DNA from: Vibrio agarivorans
GTDB lineage: Bacteria; Pseudomonadota; Gammaproteobacteria; Enterobacterales; Vibrionaceae
Length of the DNA: 64,000 nucleotides
Direction: 5' to 3'
Assembly (NCBI RefSeq): GCF_030409635.1
Contig: NZ_JAUFQF010000001.1
Location: 496,001-560,000, forward strand
Shown in pieces: positions 34,931-43,516 of the stretch. A model generated the notes under the pieces. The model ran no database searches, was not told the DNA's origin, and saw only the letters and a list, made by a program, of their open reading frames with translations. Numbering within the stretch: the stretch's first letter is position 1; each line of letters opens with the position of its first letter. The translations under genes were made by a program, and so were the position numbers.

Positions 34931-35830
34931 ATGTTTAAACAAGGATTAAACCTGTGCGAATCTGTCATTGGTCAAAATGAAGTCGATCGACAGTGGCAAG
35001 ATGGTGTATTTTTAAGTCCGGCATGTCACGAACGTTTTTTGGTCGATAGTGATATTCCCGAAATGCGGGAGTTTGGTTTCCATATGGCGGGTATGGCGGA
35101 ACTGAAAGAGGAGTACTGGGTAGAGCGCACGACGCCGGAAACTCATACTGTTTTGATCACGATTGAAGGACAGGGGCAGCTCGCGACAGAGCAGGGTATT
35201 GAAAGCATTGTGCCTCACAGTATGACGGTTCTCCCTGCAAATAGGCCGTTTAGATTTGAGCTCGCGCCACTGGCTTCGACTTGGAAAATGATCTGGATTT
35301 TATGTAAAGACATTGATTCGTGGCAGGGTTGGCATGAGCGAGCTAAAAGAGTGACGAACTTTGAAGAAGCAGAACGAACATGGTCAACGGTGCAACTACT
35401 TCATGCTGAAATTGGTGGTCGAAAAACATTTCGACGCTTTCTTTTGTCGGAGCTGACACGGGTATTAACCCGAGTTGAGCCAAGTGATTATGATACGCCA
35501 ACACGGGTGATGGCTGTATATAACGTTATTGAGTCACAATTGCACCTTGATTGGCGGGTTTCTCAAGTAGCACGCCGCTGCTTTTTAAGTGAAGAACAAT
35601 TGAATAGGGTGACATTGTCACTTTATGGGGCGAATCCACGCTCGTATCTAGTCAAGTTACGTATGACGAGGGCTGCAGCATTGCTAGACCATACCGATTG
35701 GTCAATTAAAATGATCAGTTCACGTTTGGGTTATCAAGACCCAAACAACTTTTCTCATCGATTCAAAAAGTATCACGGTGTGTCACCGAAACATTATCGT
35801 GCAAATAAAAAGGAAAAAGGATCACTTTGA
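34931..35830 (+). CDS. AraC-family transcriptional regulator
   Basis: A 300-aa regulator from ATG 34931, with AAGGAAC at 34920-34926; an in-frame ATG at 34889 would add 14 residues. The N-terminal half has a cupin-like sensor region (THTVLITIEGQGQLATEQG, HSMTVLPANRPFRFEL). The C-terminal pair of HTH motifs is at about 195-295: DWRVSQVARRCFLSEEQLNRV and SIKMISSRLGYQDPNNFSHRFKKYHGVSPKHYR, the classical AraC signature. It is divergent from the MATE pump and upstream of the sulfatase, so either could be its target. The effector is unknown. Confidence 0.9.
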   Translation: MFKQGLNLCESVIGQNEVDRQWQDGVFLSPACHERFLVDSDIPEMREFGFHMAGMAELKEEYWVERTTPETHTVLITIEGQGQLATEQGIESIVPHSMTVLPANRPFRFELAPLASTWKMIWILCKDIDSWQGWHERAKRVTNFEEAERTWSTVQLLHAEIGGRKTFRRFLLSELTRVLTRVEPSDYDTPTRVMAVYNVIESQLHLDWRVSQVARRCFLSEEQLNRVTLSLYGANPRSYLVKLRMTRAAALLDHTDWSIKMISSRLGYQDPNNFSHRFKKYHGVSPKHYRANKKEKGSL

Positions 35831-35962
35831 TAATAGAAACTTTGAGCTTTGATTAAAATTAAAAAATAACAGTGAAAATAGGCGGTTAAAATTCGCACTA
35901 TATGCATCCGTATCCTATATGTGTAAAGGCATAATGCTCTAACAAAGGACATAGAGGTGCGT

Positions 35963-37510
35963 ATGATAACGAAATATGGCGTTAAACGCCGGTTGGCTGT
36001 TCTCACCGCAGTAATGATTGGCGCGTCCGCTGCTGCTCATGCTGCTGATAAACCCAACATTCTCGTCATTTGGGGTGACGATATCGGGCAATCCAACTTA
36101 AGTGCTTACACTTTTGGCTTAATGGGTTACCAGACTCCAAATATCGATAGTATCGCTAAAGAAGGTATGATGTTTACCGATTATTACGGCGAGCAATCAT
36201 GTACTGCCGGCCGCTCAACTTTCATCACAGGTCAAAGTGTACTTCGTACAGGGTTGAGTAAAGTAGGGCTACCTGGGGCAGAGCTTGGTTTACAAGTCGA
36301 AGATGCCACCATTGCTAGTTTGCTAAAACCGATGGGTTACATGACAGGTCAGTTCGGCAAAAACCACTTGGGTGATAAAGACGAACACCTACCTACAAAC
36401 CATGGTTTTGACGAATTTTTTGGCAACTTATATCACTTGAATGCTGAAGAAGAGCCTGAAAACGTTGACTATCCGAAAGATCCTGAATTCCGCAAAAAGT
36501 TTGGCCCACGCGGTGTCATCCGCTCCTTCTCTGACGGTAAGATTGAAGATACAGGCCCTCTAACTCGTAAACGCATGGAAACGGTTGATGAGGAAACCCT
36601 CGATGCTGCTTTAGACTTTATGGACCGTGCAGTCAAAGCCGAAAAACCATTCTTCGTTTGGTGGAATGCGACTCGTATGCACTTCCGAACTCACGTCAAA
36701 GATGAAAACCTCGGTAAAACGGGGATCAGCTACTATGCCGATGCGATGGTGGAACACGACAGCCATGTCGGGGAGTTACTGAAAAAAGTTGATGATCTCG
36801 GTATCAAAGACAACACCATTGTTTTCTATTCAACGGATAATGGGCCACACATGAACACATGGCCTGACGCTGGCTTAACCCCATTCCGTGGAGAGAAAAA
36901 CACCAACTGGGAAGGTGCCTACCGCGTTCCGGCGATGGTTCGTTGGCCAGGAAAAATTGAAGCCGGTTCGATTTCCAATGAAATCATGCACCACATGGAT
37001 TGGTTACCGACTTTCGTAGCCGCAGCTGGCGAGGCAGATATCAAGCAGAAACTGCTTGATGGACATACTGCCGGAGACCGTTCTTATAAAAACCACCTAG
37101 ACGGCTACAACTTCTTGCCGTATTTAACTGGTGAAGCTGAGGAAGCACCTCGTGAAGAGATCTTCTATTTCTCTGACGATGGTGACTTAACCGCATTACG
37201 CTACAATAAGTGGAAGATTGTGTTTATGGAGCAGCGTGCACAAGGAACACTGCGTATATGGGCAGAACCCTTCACACCGCTTCGTGTTCCAAAAATCTTT
37301 AACTTGCGTATGGATCCGTATGAGGTCGCAGACGTGACTTCCAATACTTATTACGATTGGATGATAGATCGAGCTTACATGCTAGTTCCTGCACAGGCGT
37401 ATGTAGGGCAGTTCTTAGAAACATTTAAAGACTACCCACCGCGCCAAAAAGCCGCGAGTTTCAGTTTGGACGACGTAATGATCAAACTGCAAGAACCGCA
37501 GAATAAGTAA
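35963..37510 (+). CDS. Exported arylsulfatase
   Basis: A 515-aa alkaline-phosphatase-fold hydrolase. The signal peptide ends at AAAHA before ADKPNILVIWGDDIGQSN; the two Asp residues of WGDDIG are metal ligands. The formylglycine-forming motif is Cys80-Thr-Ala-Gly-Arg (SCTAGRS), so maturation would need a sulfatase-modifying enzyme, which is not in the window. Other hallmarks are GQFGKNHLGD, YSTDNGPHMNTWP and PFRGEKNTNWEGAYRVPAMVRWPG. It would cleave sulfate esters, perhaps algal or mucin polysaccharide sulfates, in the periplasm or outside. ATG 35963 is preferred to GTG 35957, with AGAGG just upstream. A terminator ends the unit. Confidence 0.9.
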   Translation: MITKYGVKRRLAVLTAVMIGASAAAHAADKPNILVIWGDDIGQSNLSAYTFGLMGYQTPNIDSIAKEGMMFTDYYGEQSCTAGRSTFITGQSVLRTGLSKVGLPGAELGLQVEDATIASLLKPMGYMTGQFGKNHLGDKDEHLPTNHGFDEFFGNLYHLNAEEEPENVDYPKDPEFRKKFGPRGVIRSFSDGKIEDTGPLTRKRMETVDEETLDAALDFMDRAVKAEKPFFVWWNATRMHFRTHVKDENLGKTGISYYADAMVEHDSHVGELLKKVDDLGIKDNTIVFYSTDNGPHMNTWPDAGLTPFRGEKNTNWEGAYRVPAMVRWPGKIEAGSISNEIMHHMDWLPTFVAAAGEADIKQKLLDGHTAGDRSYKNHLDGYNFLPYLTGEAEEAPREEIFYFSDDGDLTALRYNKWKIVFMEQRAQGTLRIWAEPFTPLRVPKIFNLRMDPYEVADVTSNTYYDWMIDRAYMLVPAQAYVGQFLETFKDYPPRQKAASFSLDDVMIKLQEPQNK

Positions 37511-37544
37511 TCCTAATAAACGACAAGGTTAAGCATTGTATTTC

Positions 37545-37568
37545 AAGGGGCTCATTGAGCCCCTTTTT
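37545..37568 (+). terminator. Intrinsic terminator after the sulfatase gene
   Basis: AAGGGGCTC (37545-37553) and GAGCCCCTT (37557-37565) form a perfect 9-bp stem with a 3-nt loop, followed by TTT. It separates the sulfatase from the cytochrome operon. Confidence 0.9.
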
Positions 37569-37692
37569 GCTGCTCAATCAATCAGATTGTGATGTAACAC
37601 ACTATAAATCCAGCTAAATAGTGGTGAAAAAAACGGCTTTTACTACAGTTAGTTAATAGAGATTGACCCAGATTAGTTGTACAAGGATAAGT

Positions 37693-39969
37693 ATGCTTAG
37701 GGCACTATCGTTCATAGGATTGAACGCGGTATTTATGTTCGCGGTTTTAGCCTCTACAGACACAGCTGCTCAACAATTTGTTGGGTCGGAGACGTGTATT
37801 GATTGCCATCAAGCAGAAGTAGAAGCATGGCAGGAATCTCATCATGATATGGCAATGCGACATGCTGATAGTGAATCAGTGTTAGGTGATTTCAACAACG
37901 TCAAAGTACAACATAACGGTGGATCTAACCGCTTTTTTCAGAAAAATAACGAGTACTGGGTAAATATCCAGGGGCCTGATGGTGAGTACACAGACTATCA
38001 GATCAGTTACACCTTTGGTTTTGAGCCGCTACAGCAGTATATGGTCTATTTTCCTGATGGGCGTATTCAATTAATACCGTTCGCATGGGATAGTCGCAGT
38101 CAACAAGAAGGTGGCCAGCGCTGGTTTCACCTTTATCCTGAGCAAGATATTTACGATGAGTTCTATTGGACCAACAGTGGACAAAACTGGAACTTTATGT
38201 GCGCCGATTGCCATTCCACTAATCTAAAAAAGAACTATGACCTGGCCAGTAACACTTATAACACGACGTGGAGTGAGATTAATGTTTCTTGCGAGGCGTG
38301 CCATGGCCCAGCAGCCCAGCATCTAGAGTGGGCAGGGCAGAAACAACAATCGACTTTACAACATTTTGGCTTTGATCGTGACTTATCACAAGCGGTTAAA
38401 GAATGGGTCTACAAGGAAGGTCACTCAACGCTACAACCACAAGAGATTGTCCCTACCGATCAAGTGAATACGTGTGCGCAGTGCCATAGCCGTCGTACTC
38501 AACTTAGTGAGGAGTATGATCATGTGAAGGGCAGTATTTTTGACCGTTACCGATTGAGCTTAGTTTCTGATGAGCTTTACCACTACGATGGCCAAATATA
38601 TGACGAGAACTATGTCTATGGCTCCTTTTTACAATCGGCAATGGCGACGAAAGGGGTGACATGTACTAACTGTCACGACCCACACACCGCCAAACTCAAA
38701 ATTCCTCAGGAAGCCGTCTGTTTACAGTGTCATGTGGCGACCGAGTATCAAACGCCTAAGCATACGCTGCACGAGCTCAATACAGAGGCGTCGCAATGTA
38801 CGACCTGCCATATGCCTGAGACAACCTATATGCAAGTTGACCCAAGGCGTGATCATGGCTGGCATATCCCAAGACCGGATCTGAGTCAGCATATTGATAC
38901 TCCGAATGTGTGTATGGATTGTCATGCAAGCGAAGGTAAAGACAACCTATGGGCAATAGAACAGTTGAATAGACATTTCCCGCAATCGTCATACCTTAAT
39001 CAGCAACATTTTTCTGTCGCGTTTTACGCTGATGCTATTGGGCATAGAGGCGCTGAAGATGCGCTCTCATTGACGTCGCAAAACCATACCATAGCGCCAA
39101 TTATTCGAGCATCGAGCCTTGAAAGAATGGCCGGCAACACAGGTACTAACACCACACTCGCGCTTGCAAGAGCGATAAAAAGTAATCAAGAGATGTTGCG
39201 CTTAGGCGCAGTCGCTGGGAGTTCAGGATACCAGTGGCAGGATCGTTGGAAAATGCTTGAGCCACTTCTCAATGATCCTGTTTTAGCGGTTCGCTCGGAA
39301 GCTGCAGCCGCATTGGTTACTTATTGGACTCAACTGTCAGCGTCACAAAAAGAACAGCTCAAACCGGCGTTAGATGATTACATTATGATCCAAGAGTTTA
39401 ATGCCGACCGAGGTTTTGGCCGCACGAATTTGGGTAATGTCTATGCGGCGATGGGGCAATACGAGCAAGCGATAGAGTTGTATCAAGGCTCAATGCTAGT
39501 AGAGCCCTATTTCGAAAATGCTTATGTCAACCTCGCAGATTTATACCGGCAAATGAATAAAGAGACCCTAGTGGTTGAAACACTGACACAAGGTATTGAC
39601 GCTCAACCAAACTCTCATGCAATACGATATAGCCTTGGTTTGAGTTATTTAAGACAGCGTGATTCTGCAAAAGCGGCGCAGCAGATTGGGCTTGCGGCTT
39701 ATATGGCGAGGACCAACCCACAATATTGGTACATTTACGGCTTATTAATGGAAGCGGAGGACATACAAGCATCGCAATCTGCACTGCAGACGAGCTATGA
39801 GTTAAACCAAAACCCAGAGACGCTGTATGCACGGTGTGAAGTATTAGCACGAAACTATTCTGATGAACTGGCAAATTACTATCAAGATTGCCTATCTGAG
39901 ATGCGAAAAATAGCGCCAATAGAAGTCATTGAGCAACTTGAAAGCGTAAGACTAACGGCAGCCAAATAA
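37693..39969 (+). CDS. Octaheme c-type cytochrome with C-terminal HEAT/TPR region
   Basis: A 758-aa exported protein. The start ATG 37693 follows AAGGATA; a TTG at 37663 is less likely. The signal peptide ends near TDTAAQ (about 27). Eight CXXCH haem sites begin at residues 35, 170, 200, 261, 324, 343, 369 and 407 (CIDCH, CADCH, CEACH, CAQCH, CTNCH, CLQCH, CTTCH, CMDCH). The arrangement recalls cytochrome c554-type and doubled-CXXCH domains. Residues about 470-560 look HEAT-like and about 575-700 are TPR (GNVYAAMGQYEQAIELYQGSM). It is periplasmic and probably transfers electrons or reduces a small molecule; the substrate is unknown. It stands 35 nt before moxR in the same apparent operon. Confidence 0.87.
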   Translation: MLRALSFIGLNAVFMFAVLASTDTAAQQFVGSETCIDCHQAEVEAWQESHHDMAMRHADSESVLGDFNNVKVQHNGGSNRFFQKNNEYWVNIQGPDGEYTDYQISYTFGFEPLQQYMVYFPDGRIQLIPFAWDSRSQQEGGQRWFHLYPEQDIYDEFYWTNSGQNWNFMCADCHSTNLKKNYDLASNTYNTTWSEINVSCEACHGPAAQHLEWAGQKQQSTLQHFGFDRDLSQAVKEWVYKEGHSTLQPQEIVPTDQVNTCAQCHSRRTQLSEEYDHVKGSIFDRYRLSLVSDELYHYDGQIYDENYVYGSFLQSAMATKGVTCTNCHDPHTAKLKIPQEAVCLQCHVATEYQTPKHTLHELNTEASQCTTCHMPETTYMQVDPRRDHGWHIPRPDLSQHIDTPNVCMDCHASEGKDNLWAIEQLNRHFPQSSYLNQQHFSVAFYADAIGHRGAEDALSLTSQNHTIAPIIRASSLERMAGNTGTNTTLALARAIKSNQEMLRLGAVAGSSGYQWQDRWKMLEPLLNDPVLAVRSEAAAALVTYWTQLSASQKEQLKPALDDYIMIQEFNADRGFGRTNLGNVYAAMGQYEQAIELYQGSMLVEPYFENAYVNLADLYRQMNKETLVVETLTQGIDAQPNSHAIRYSLGLSYLRQRDSAKAAQQIGLAAYMARTNPQYWYIYGLLMEAEDIQASQSALQTSYELNQNPETLYARCEVLARNYSDELANYYQDCLSEMRKIAPIEVIEQLESVRLTAAK

Positions 39970-40004
39970 TAATTGTTGTTGTCGCGTCGCGAAAGGACAC
40001 AAAG

Positions 40005-40988
40005 ATGAATGAGAACCAAACTGCGTTAAATCAACTCATTAAACAAACGGAAGAGACAGTTATTGGTCAAAGTCATGTGATCAAAGCATTGGTCATCGGT
40101 TTGCTGACCAATGGCCATGTTCTTTTAGAGGGGCTGCCCGGTACGGCCAAAACGCGGTCGGTAAAGTCTCTCGCCATGTTGCTCAATGCGCCCTTTGGTC
40201 GAATTCAGTTCACACCCGACTTATTGCCTTCTGATGTGACGGGAACCGATGTTTACCAAGAAATTGACGGCAAGCCGCAACTCCATTTTCAACCAGGCCC
40301 TATCTTCAACAGTATTGTATTGGCTGATGAGGTCAATCGTGCGCCGGCTAAAGTTCAGGCTGCATTGCTAGAAGCAATGGCTGAAGGAACAATTACAGTG
40401 GGCAAACAAACCCATGTCTTGCCAGATATTTTTATGGTTCTCGCGACACAAAACCCGATCGAACAAGAGGGCACATACCCACTTCCTGAGGCGCAGATGG
40501 ACCGATTTATCATGAAGGTGACAGTTGACTATCCCGAAGACGAAGCGGAAAAAGAGATCATTCGCTTGGTAAGAATGGAAGAGCTTGGGGCTAGTGTCGA
40601 TGAAACGCAAATGGCAAACGAACACATTGCCACTGAACGGATCCTTCAGGCAAGGAGAGAACTCCCCGCAGTTGAAGTATCTTCGATGGTGGAAAACTAC
40701 ATCGTAAAACTGGTGATGGCGACACGCCAGCCTGATCGCTATAGCGATGTACCGTTGTCCCAATGGATAAATATTGGTGCAAGCCCTAGAGCTTCGATTG
40801 CACTAGATAAATGTGCACGAGCAAATGCTTGGCTTGCAGGTCGAGAATATGTTGAGATTGATGACGTGCGCGAAGTTGTTCCTTATGTGTTAGGTCATCG
40901 TTTCAGTCTGAGCTACGACGCACTAGCAGACGGTGTTGATCATCAACAAGTGATTGATACGCTGCTCAATGTTGTTGAAATCGGCTAG
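40005..40988 (+). CDS. MoxR-family AAA+ ATPase
   Basis: A 327-aa AAA+ protein. Walker A GLPGTAKT is at about 43-50, Walker B VLADEVNRAPAK at about 105-116, sensor 1 MVLATQNPIEQEGTYPLPEAQMDRF follows, and the lid (about 230-320) ends with LGHRFSLSYDALADGV. MoxR ATPases act with von Willebrand factor A proteins as metal-insertion or assembly chaperones. It is encoded directly after the multiheme cytochrome (AAAGGA at 39991-39996) and before DUF58 and Bat genes, the classic MoxR-DUF58-Bat order. Confidence 0.93.
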   Translation: MNENQTALNQLIKQTEETVIGQSHVIKALVIGLLTNGHVLLEGLPGTAKTRSVKSLAMLLNAPFGRIQFTPDLLPSDVTGTDVYQEIDGKPQLHFQPGPIFNSIVLADEVNRAPAKVQAALLEAMAEGTITVGKQTHVLPDIFMVLATQNPIEQEGTYPLPEAQMDRFIMKVTVDYPEDEAEKEIIRLVRMEELGASVDETQMANEHIATERILQARRELPAVEVSSMVENYIVKLVMATRQPDRYSDVPLSQWINIGASPRASIALDKCARANAWLAGREYVEIDDVREVVPYVLGHRFSLSYDALADGVDHQQVIDTLLNVVEIG

Positions 40989-40997
40989 GGCGGTCAC

Positions 40998-41966
40998 ATG
41001 CAAAATCAAAGCACACGCTCCATACCGAACGTAAAAACACTAGATAAGCGTGTTTACAGCTCATACGCTGATTTAGTGAGGCTACAAAATCAGGCGATGT
41101 CATTTACATTACTGCCGCACTTACATGCAGCAAATTCGATGTCTGGACGTCATTTGTCTCTATTTCGTGGTAGAGGGTTAAATTTTGAAGAGCTTAGGCA
41201 TTATCAACTGGGTGATGATATTCGCAGCTTAGACTGGAAAGTCACCATGCGTACCGGCAAACCCCATGTGCGTGTCTATAGTGAAGAGAAAGACAGACAT
41301 TTTTTGATCTTAGTCGATCAACGTAGTGGTATGTTCTTCTCATCTCAACATACTATGAAGTCGGTGGTCGCAGCCGAGATCGCAGCGCTCAGTGCGTGGC
41401 GCATTTTGAAAGATGGCGATCGTGTCGGTTTATGTATCGCTGGAACACGACAACTTCAATGGCAAAGTGCCTCCCGTTCGCAAGCCAAACTACTTACTCA
41501 ACTAAAGCAGCTTGAAACCTATAATCAACGCCTTTCTGTTGCAAGTGTTGATGAGTCACAAGTCTCGTTCTCACACTGGTTACGTGAACTATCAAGTCGC
41601 GCTCTTAAGCAGACCACGATTCTGATCATTTCTGATTGGAGCGGTTGCAGTGAACAAGACATTCGCCATTTGAAACAACTTCAGCAACACAATGACATTC
41701 TTTCTGTCATGGTACTGGATCCATTTGAAGCTCAGCTACCAGAAGAGGTCGCTTATCAAGGTTGGGTCGTTGGGGATGGTACGCATCAACTGTCTCTAGA
41801 CAGTCGCCAGAAGGTGAGCAAAGCGAGTCAATATCTATTTGATCAAAAGCGCAAACAGTTACAACATCTCACGCGCTTAATGGCGATAAAGCAACTGCCA
41901 AATATTGTATTGTCTACAGACGGAACGCACATTTCTGCCTATAAACGGGCTGTAGGAGGAGTGTAG
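40998..41966 (+). CDS. DUF58-domain protein
   Basis: A 322-aa soluble protein of the DUF58 family, the usual partner of MoxR. The signature GDDIRSLDWKVTMRTGKPHVRVYSEEKD is at about residues 72-99 and is followed by a VWA-like fold (HFLILVDQRSGMFF, TTILIISDWSGC). The complete DxSxS metal site is replaced by DQRSG, so metal binding may be altered. It begins 9 nt after moxR and abuts the next ATG with no gap, implying coupled translation. It is predicted to work with MoxR on an envelope or cofactor-assembly target. Confidence 0.9.
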   Translation: MQNQSTRSIPNVKTLDKRVYSSYADLVRLQNQAMSFTLLPHLHAANSMSGRHLSLFRGRGLNFEELRHYQLGDDIRSLDWKVTMRTGKPHVRVYSEEKDRHFLILVDQRSGMFFSSQHTMKSVVAAEIAALSAWRILKDGDRVGLCIAGTRQLQWQSASRSQAKLLTQLKQLETYNQRLSVASVDESQVSFSHWLRELSSRALKQTTILIISDWSGCSEQDIRHLKQLQQHNDILSVMVLDPFEAQLPEEVAYQGWVVGDGTHQLSLDSRQKVSKASQYLFDQKRKQLQHLTRLMAIKQLPNIVLSTDGTHISAYKRAVGGV

Positions 41967-42479
41967 ATGTCGCTAGGCAGCCAAGAGCATACTGTACCCA
42001 CTTCCTACATTCTTCGCGATTTGCAAGATGTCGTACCTACAGAAAGTGTGGCATGGATTCCGCAAACGATAGGATGGAAAGTGCTATTGTCTCTTTTCAT
42101 TGTGTATGGTTTTTATCGCTTGATTCTACAAATTCGTTATTGGTGGATTAACCGCTACAGGCAAGAGGCAACCGAGTATATCCTTGCAATAAAAGCGGAA
42201 ACGACTGGGTATGAGTATGAGCTTTTTTATATCGCCAAACAGGTACTTGCACATATAGAGCCAGGCTATCGTCGTTTGCATGGGGGAGAGTTTATCTCTG
42301 TGCTTAAACAAACCGCGCCAAATTTAGATTTAGATGATGATATCGCCAGCCAGTGGCTTGCGAGTCTGAATACCTCCAAAGCCATACTAAATGAACAACA
42401 ACGCGAAGAGCTGAAGCGGTTTCTTATCCTGTGGTTGCGCGATCATCAACCTATCACGATAGGGCAAGAATCATGTTAG
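41967..42479 (+). CDS. DUF4381-domain membrane protein
   Basis: A 170-aa protein with one transmembrane segment at about 38-55 (WKVLLSLFIVYGFYRLILQIRY) followed by a cytoplasmic helical domain containing YELFYIAKQVLAHIEPGYRRLHGGEFISVL. This matches DUF4381 proteins, which regularly lie between DUF58 and batA genes. The ATG at 41967 abuts the preceding stop, and its own stop overlaps the start of batA by 7 nt. It probably anchors the MoxR-DUF58 assembly to the Bat membrane proteins; the molecular role is unknown. Confidence 0.82.
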   Translation: MSLGSQEHTVPTSYILRDLQDVVPTESVAWIPQTIGWKVLLSLFIVYGFYRLILQIRYWWINRYRQEATEYILAIKAETTGYEYELFYIAKQVLAHIEPGYRRLHGGEFISVLKQTAPNLDLDDDIASQWLASLNTSKAILNEQQREELKRFLILWLRDHQPITIGQESC

Positions 42480-43516
42480 TTCAGTGGTGGAGCTCCATAG
42501 AACTGACTTATCCATACTGGCTATTGGCTTTACCACTGCCAGCGTTGATGTTTTGGTTGGCACCTGTGTATAGAACCAAACAAGTCGCGATCAAAGTGCC
42601 GTTTTTTCAGCAGTTGATTGCCGCCACTGGCGATAAACCGAGTGAGGGAGCAAGTGAACTCAAGCCGCAGTGGTGGCAACGTATTATCTTGACGGTTTCG
42701 TGGGTTCTGGTTGTGTTGGCCCTCACTAAGCCGATTATTTTGGGAGAACCACAACTGAAAGAGAGCATTGGTCGAGACTTAATGTTTGCCGTTGACCTAT
42801 CCGGTTCGATGGACGAGCGAGATTTTACCGATAGCCAAGGCAGTAAAATCACCCGATTAGAGGCAACCAAACAAGTGCTGAAAACGTTTGTAGAGGAAAG
42901 AGAGGGCGACAGACTTGGCCTTATTTTGTTTGGTGATGCTGCGTTTTTACAAGCGCCGTTTACCGCAGATAAACGTGTTTGGCTTGAACTGCTGAATCAA
43001 AGTGAAGTGGGTATGGCTGGACAAAGCACCCACCTTGGTGATGCGATTGGGCTCGCCATTAAAGTGTTTAATGATCAAAACGACAGTGCACAAACCGATG
43101 ATAAACAACAAGTGGTGATAGTTCTAACCGATGGCAATGACACCGGGAGCTTCGTTGAGCCGATAGAAGCCGCAAAAGTGGCCAATGCGAAAAACGTACG
43201 TATCCACATTATTGCTGTCGGCGATCCACAAACGGTGGGTGAAACAGCGATTGATATGCAGGTGATCAAGCGAATTGCGCTGGAGTCAGGGGGAGAAGCT
43301 TTTCAAGCGCTTGACCGCAATCAGCTTACGCAAGCTTATCAAGTGATAGATGATTTAGAACCAGAGCTCTACGAGAGCACGGTGTATTACCCGAAAATCT
43401 CAATACATCATTATTTGATCAATACGATTCTGGCAATGTACCTCTGTGCATTTTCATTTGTGATTCTTTCTCGTCACTTGAGAAAACCTTCACACGGTGA
43501 GGTGCCACATGATTGA
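42473..43516 (+). CDS. VWA-domain membrane protein BatA-like
   Basis: A 347-aa inner-membrane protein. ATG 42473 overlaps the end of the DUF4381 gene. Two transmembrane segments near the N-terminus (YWLLALPLPALMFWLAPVY, IILTVSWVLVVLALTKPIIL) are followed by a von Willebrand A domain with an intact MIDAS (DLSGSM starting at Asp108) and VVIVLTDGNDTGSF. A C-terminal transmembrane segment (LINTILAMYLCAFSFVIL) closes it. This is the BatA layout of Bat (Bacteroides aerotolerance) operons, in which VWA proteins form periplasmic complexes. It ends within the start of the next gene. Confidence 0.9.
   Translation: MLVQWWSSIELTYPYWLLALPLPALMFWLAPVYRTKQVAIKVPFFQQLIAATGDKPSEGASELKPQWWQRIILTVSWVLVVLALTKPIILGEPQLKESIGRDLMFAVDLSGSMDERDFTDSQGSKITRLEATKQVLKTFVEEREGDRLGLILFGDAAFLQAPFTADKRVWLELLNQSEVGMAGQSTHLGDAIGLAIKVFNDQNDSAQTDDKQQVVIVLTDGNDTGSFVEPIEAAKVANAKNVRIHIIAVGDPQTVGETAIDMQVIKRIALESGGEAFQALDRNQLTQAYQVIDDLEPELYESTVYYPKISIHHYLINTILAMYLCAFSFVILSRHLRKPSHGEVPHD

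Noticed and set aside
37580..37605. TGTGATGTAACACA upstream of the cytochrome operon as a CRP site
   Set aside because: The half-sites are two bases too close for the TGTGA-N6-TCACA geometry.
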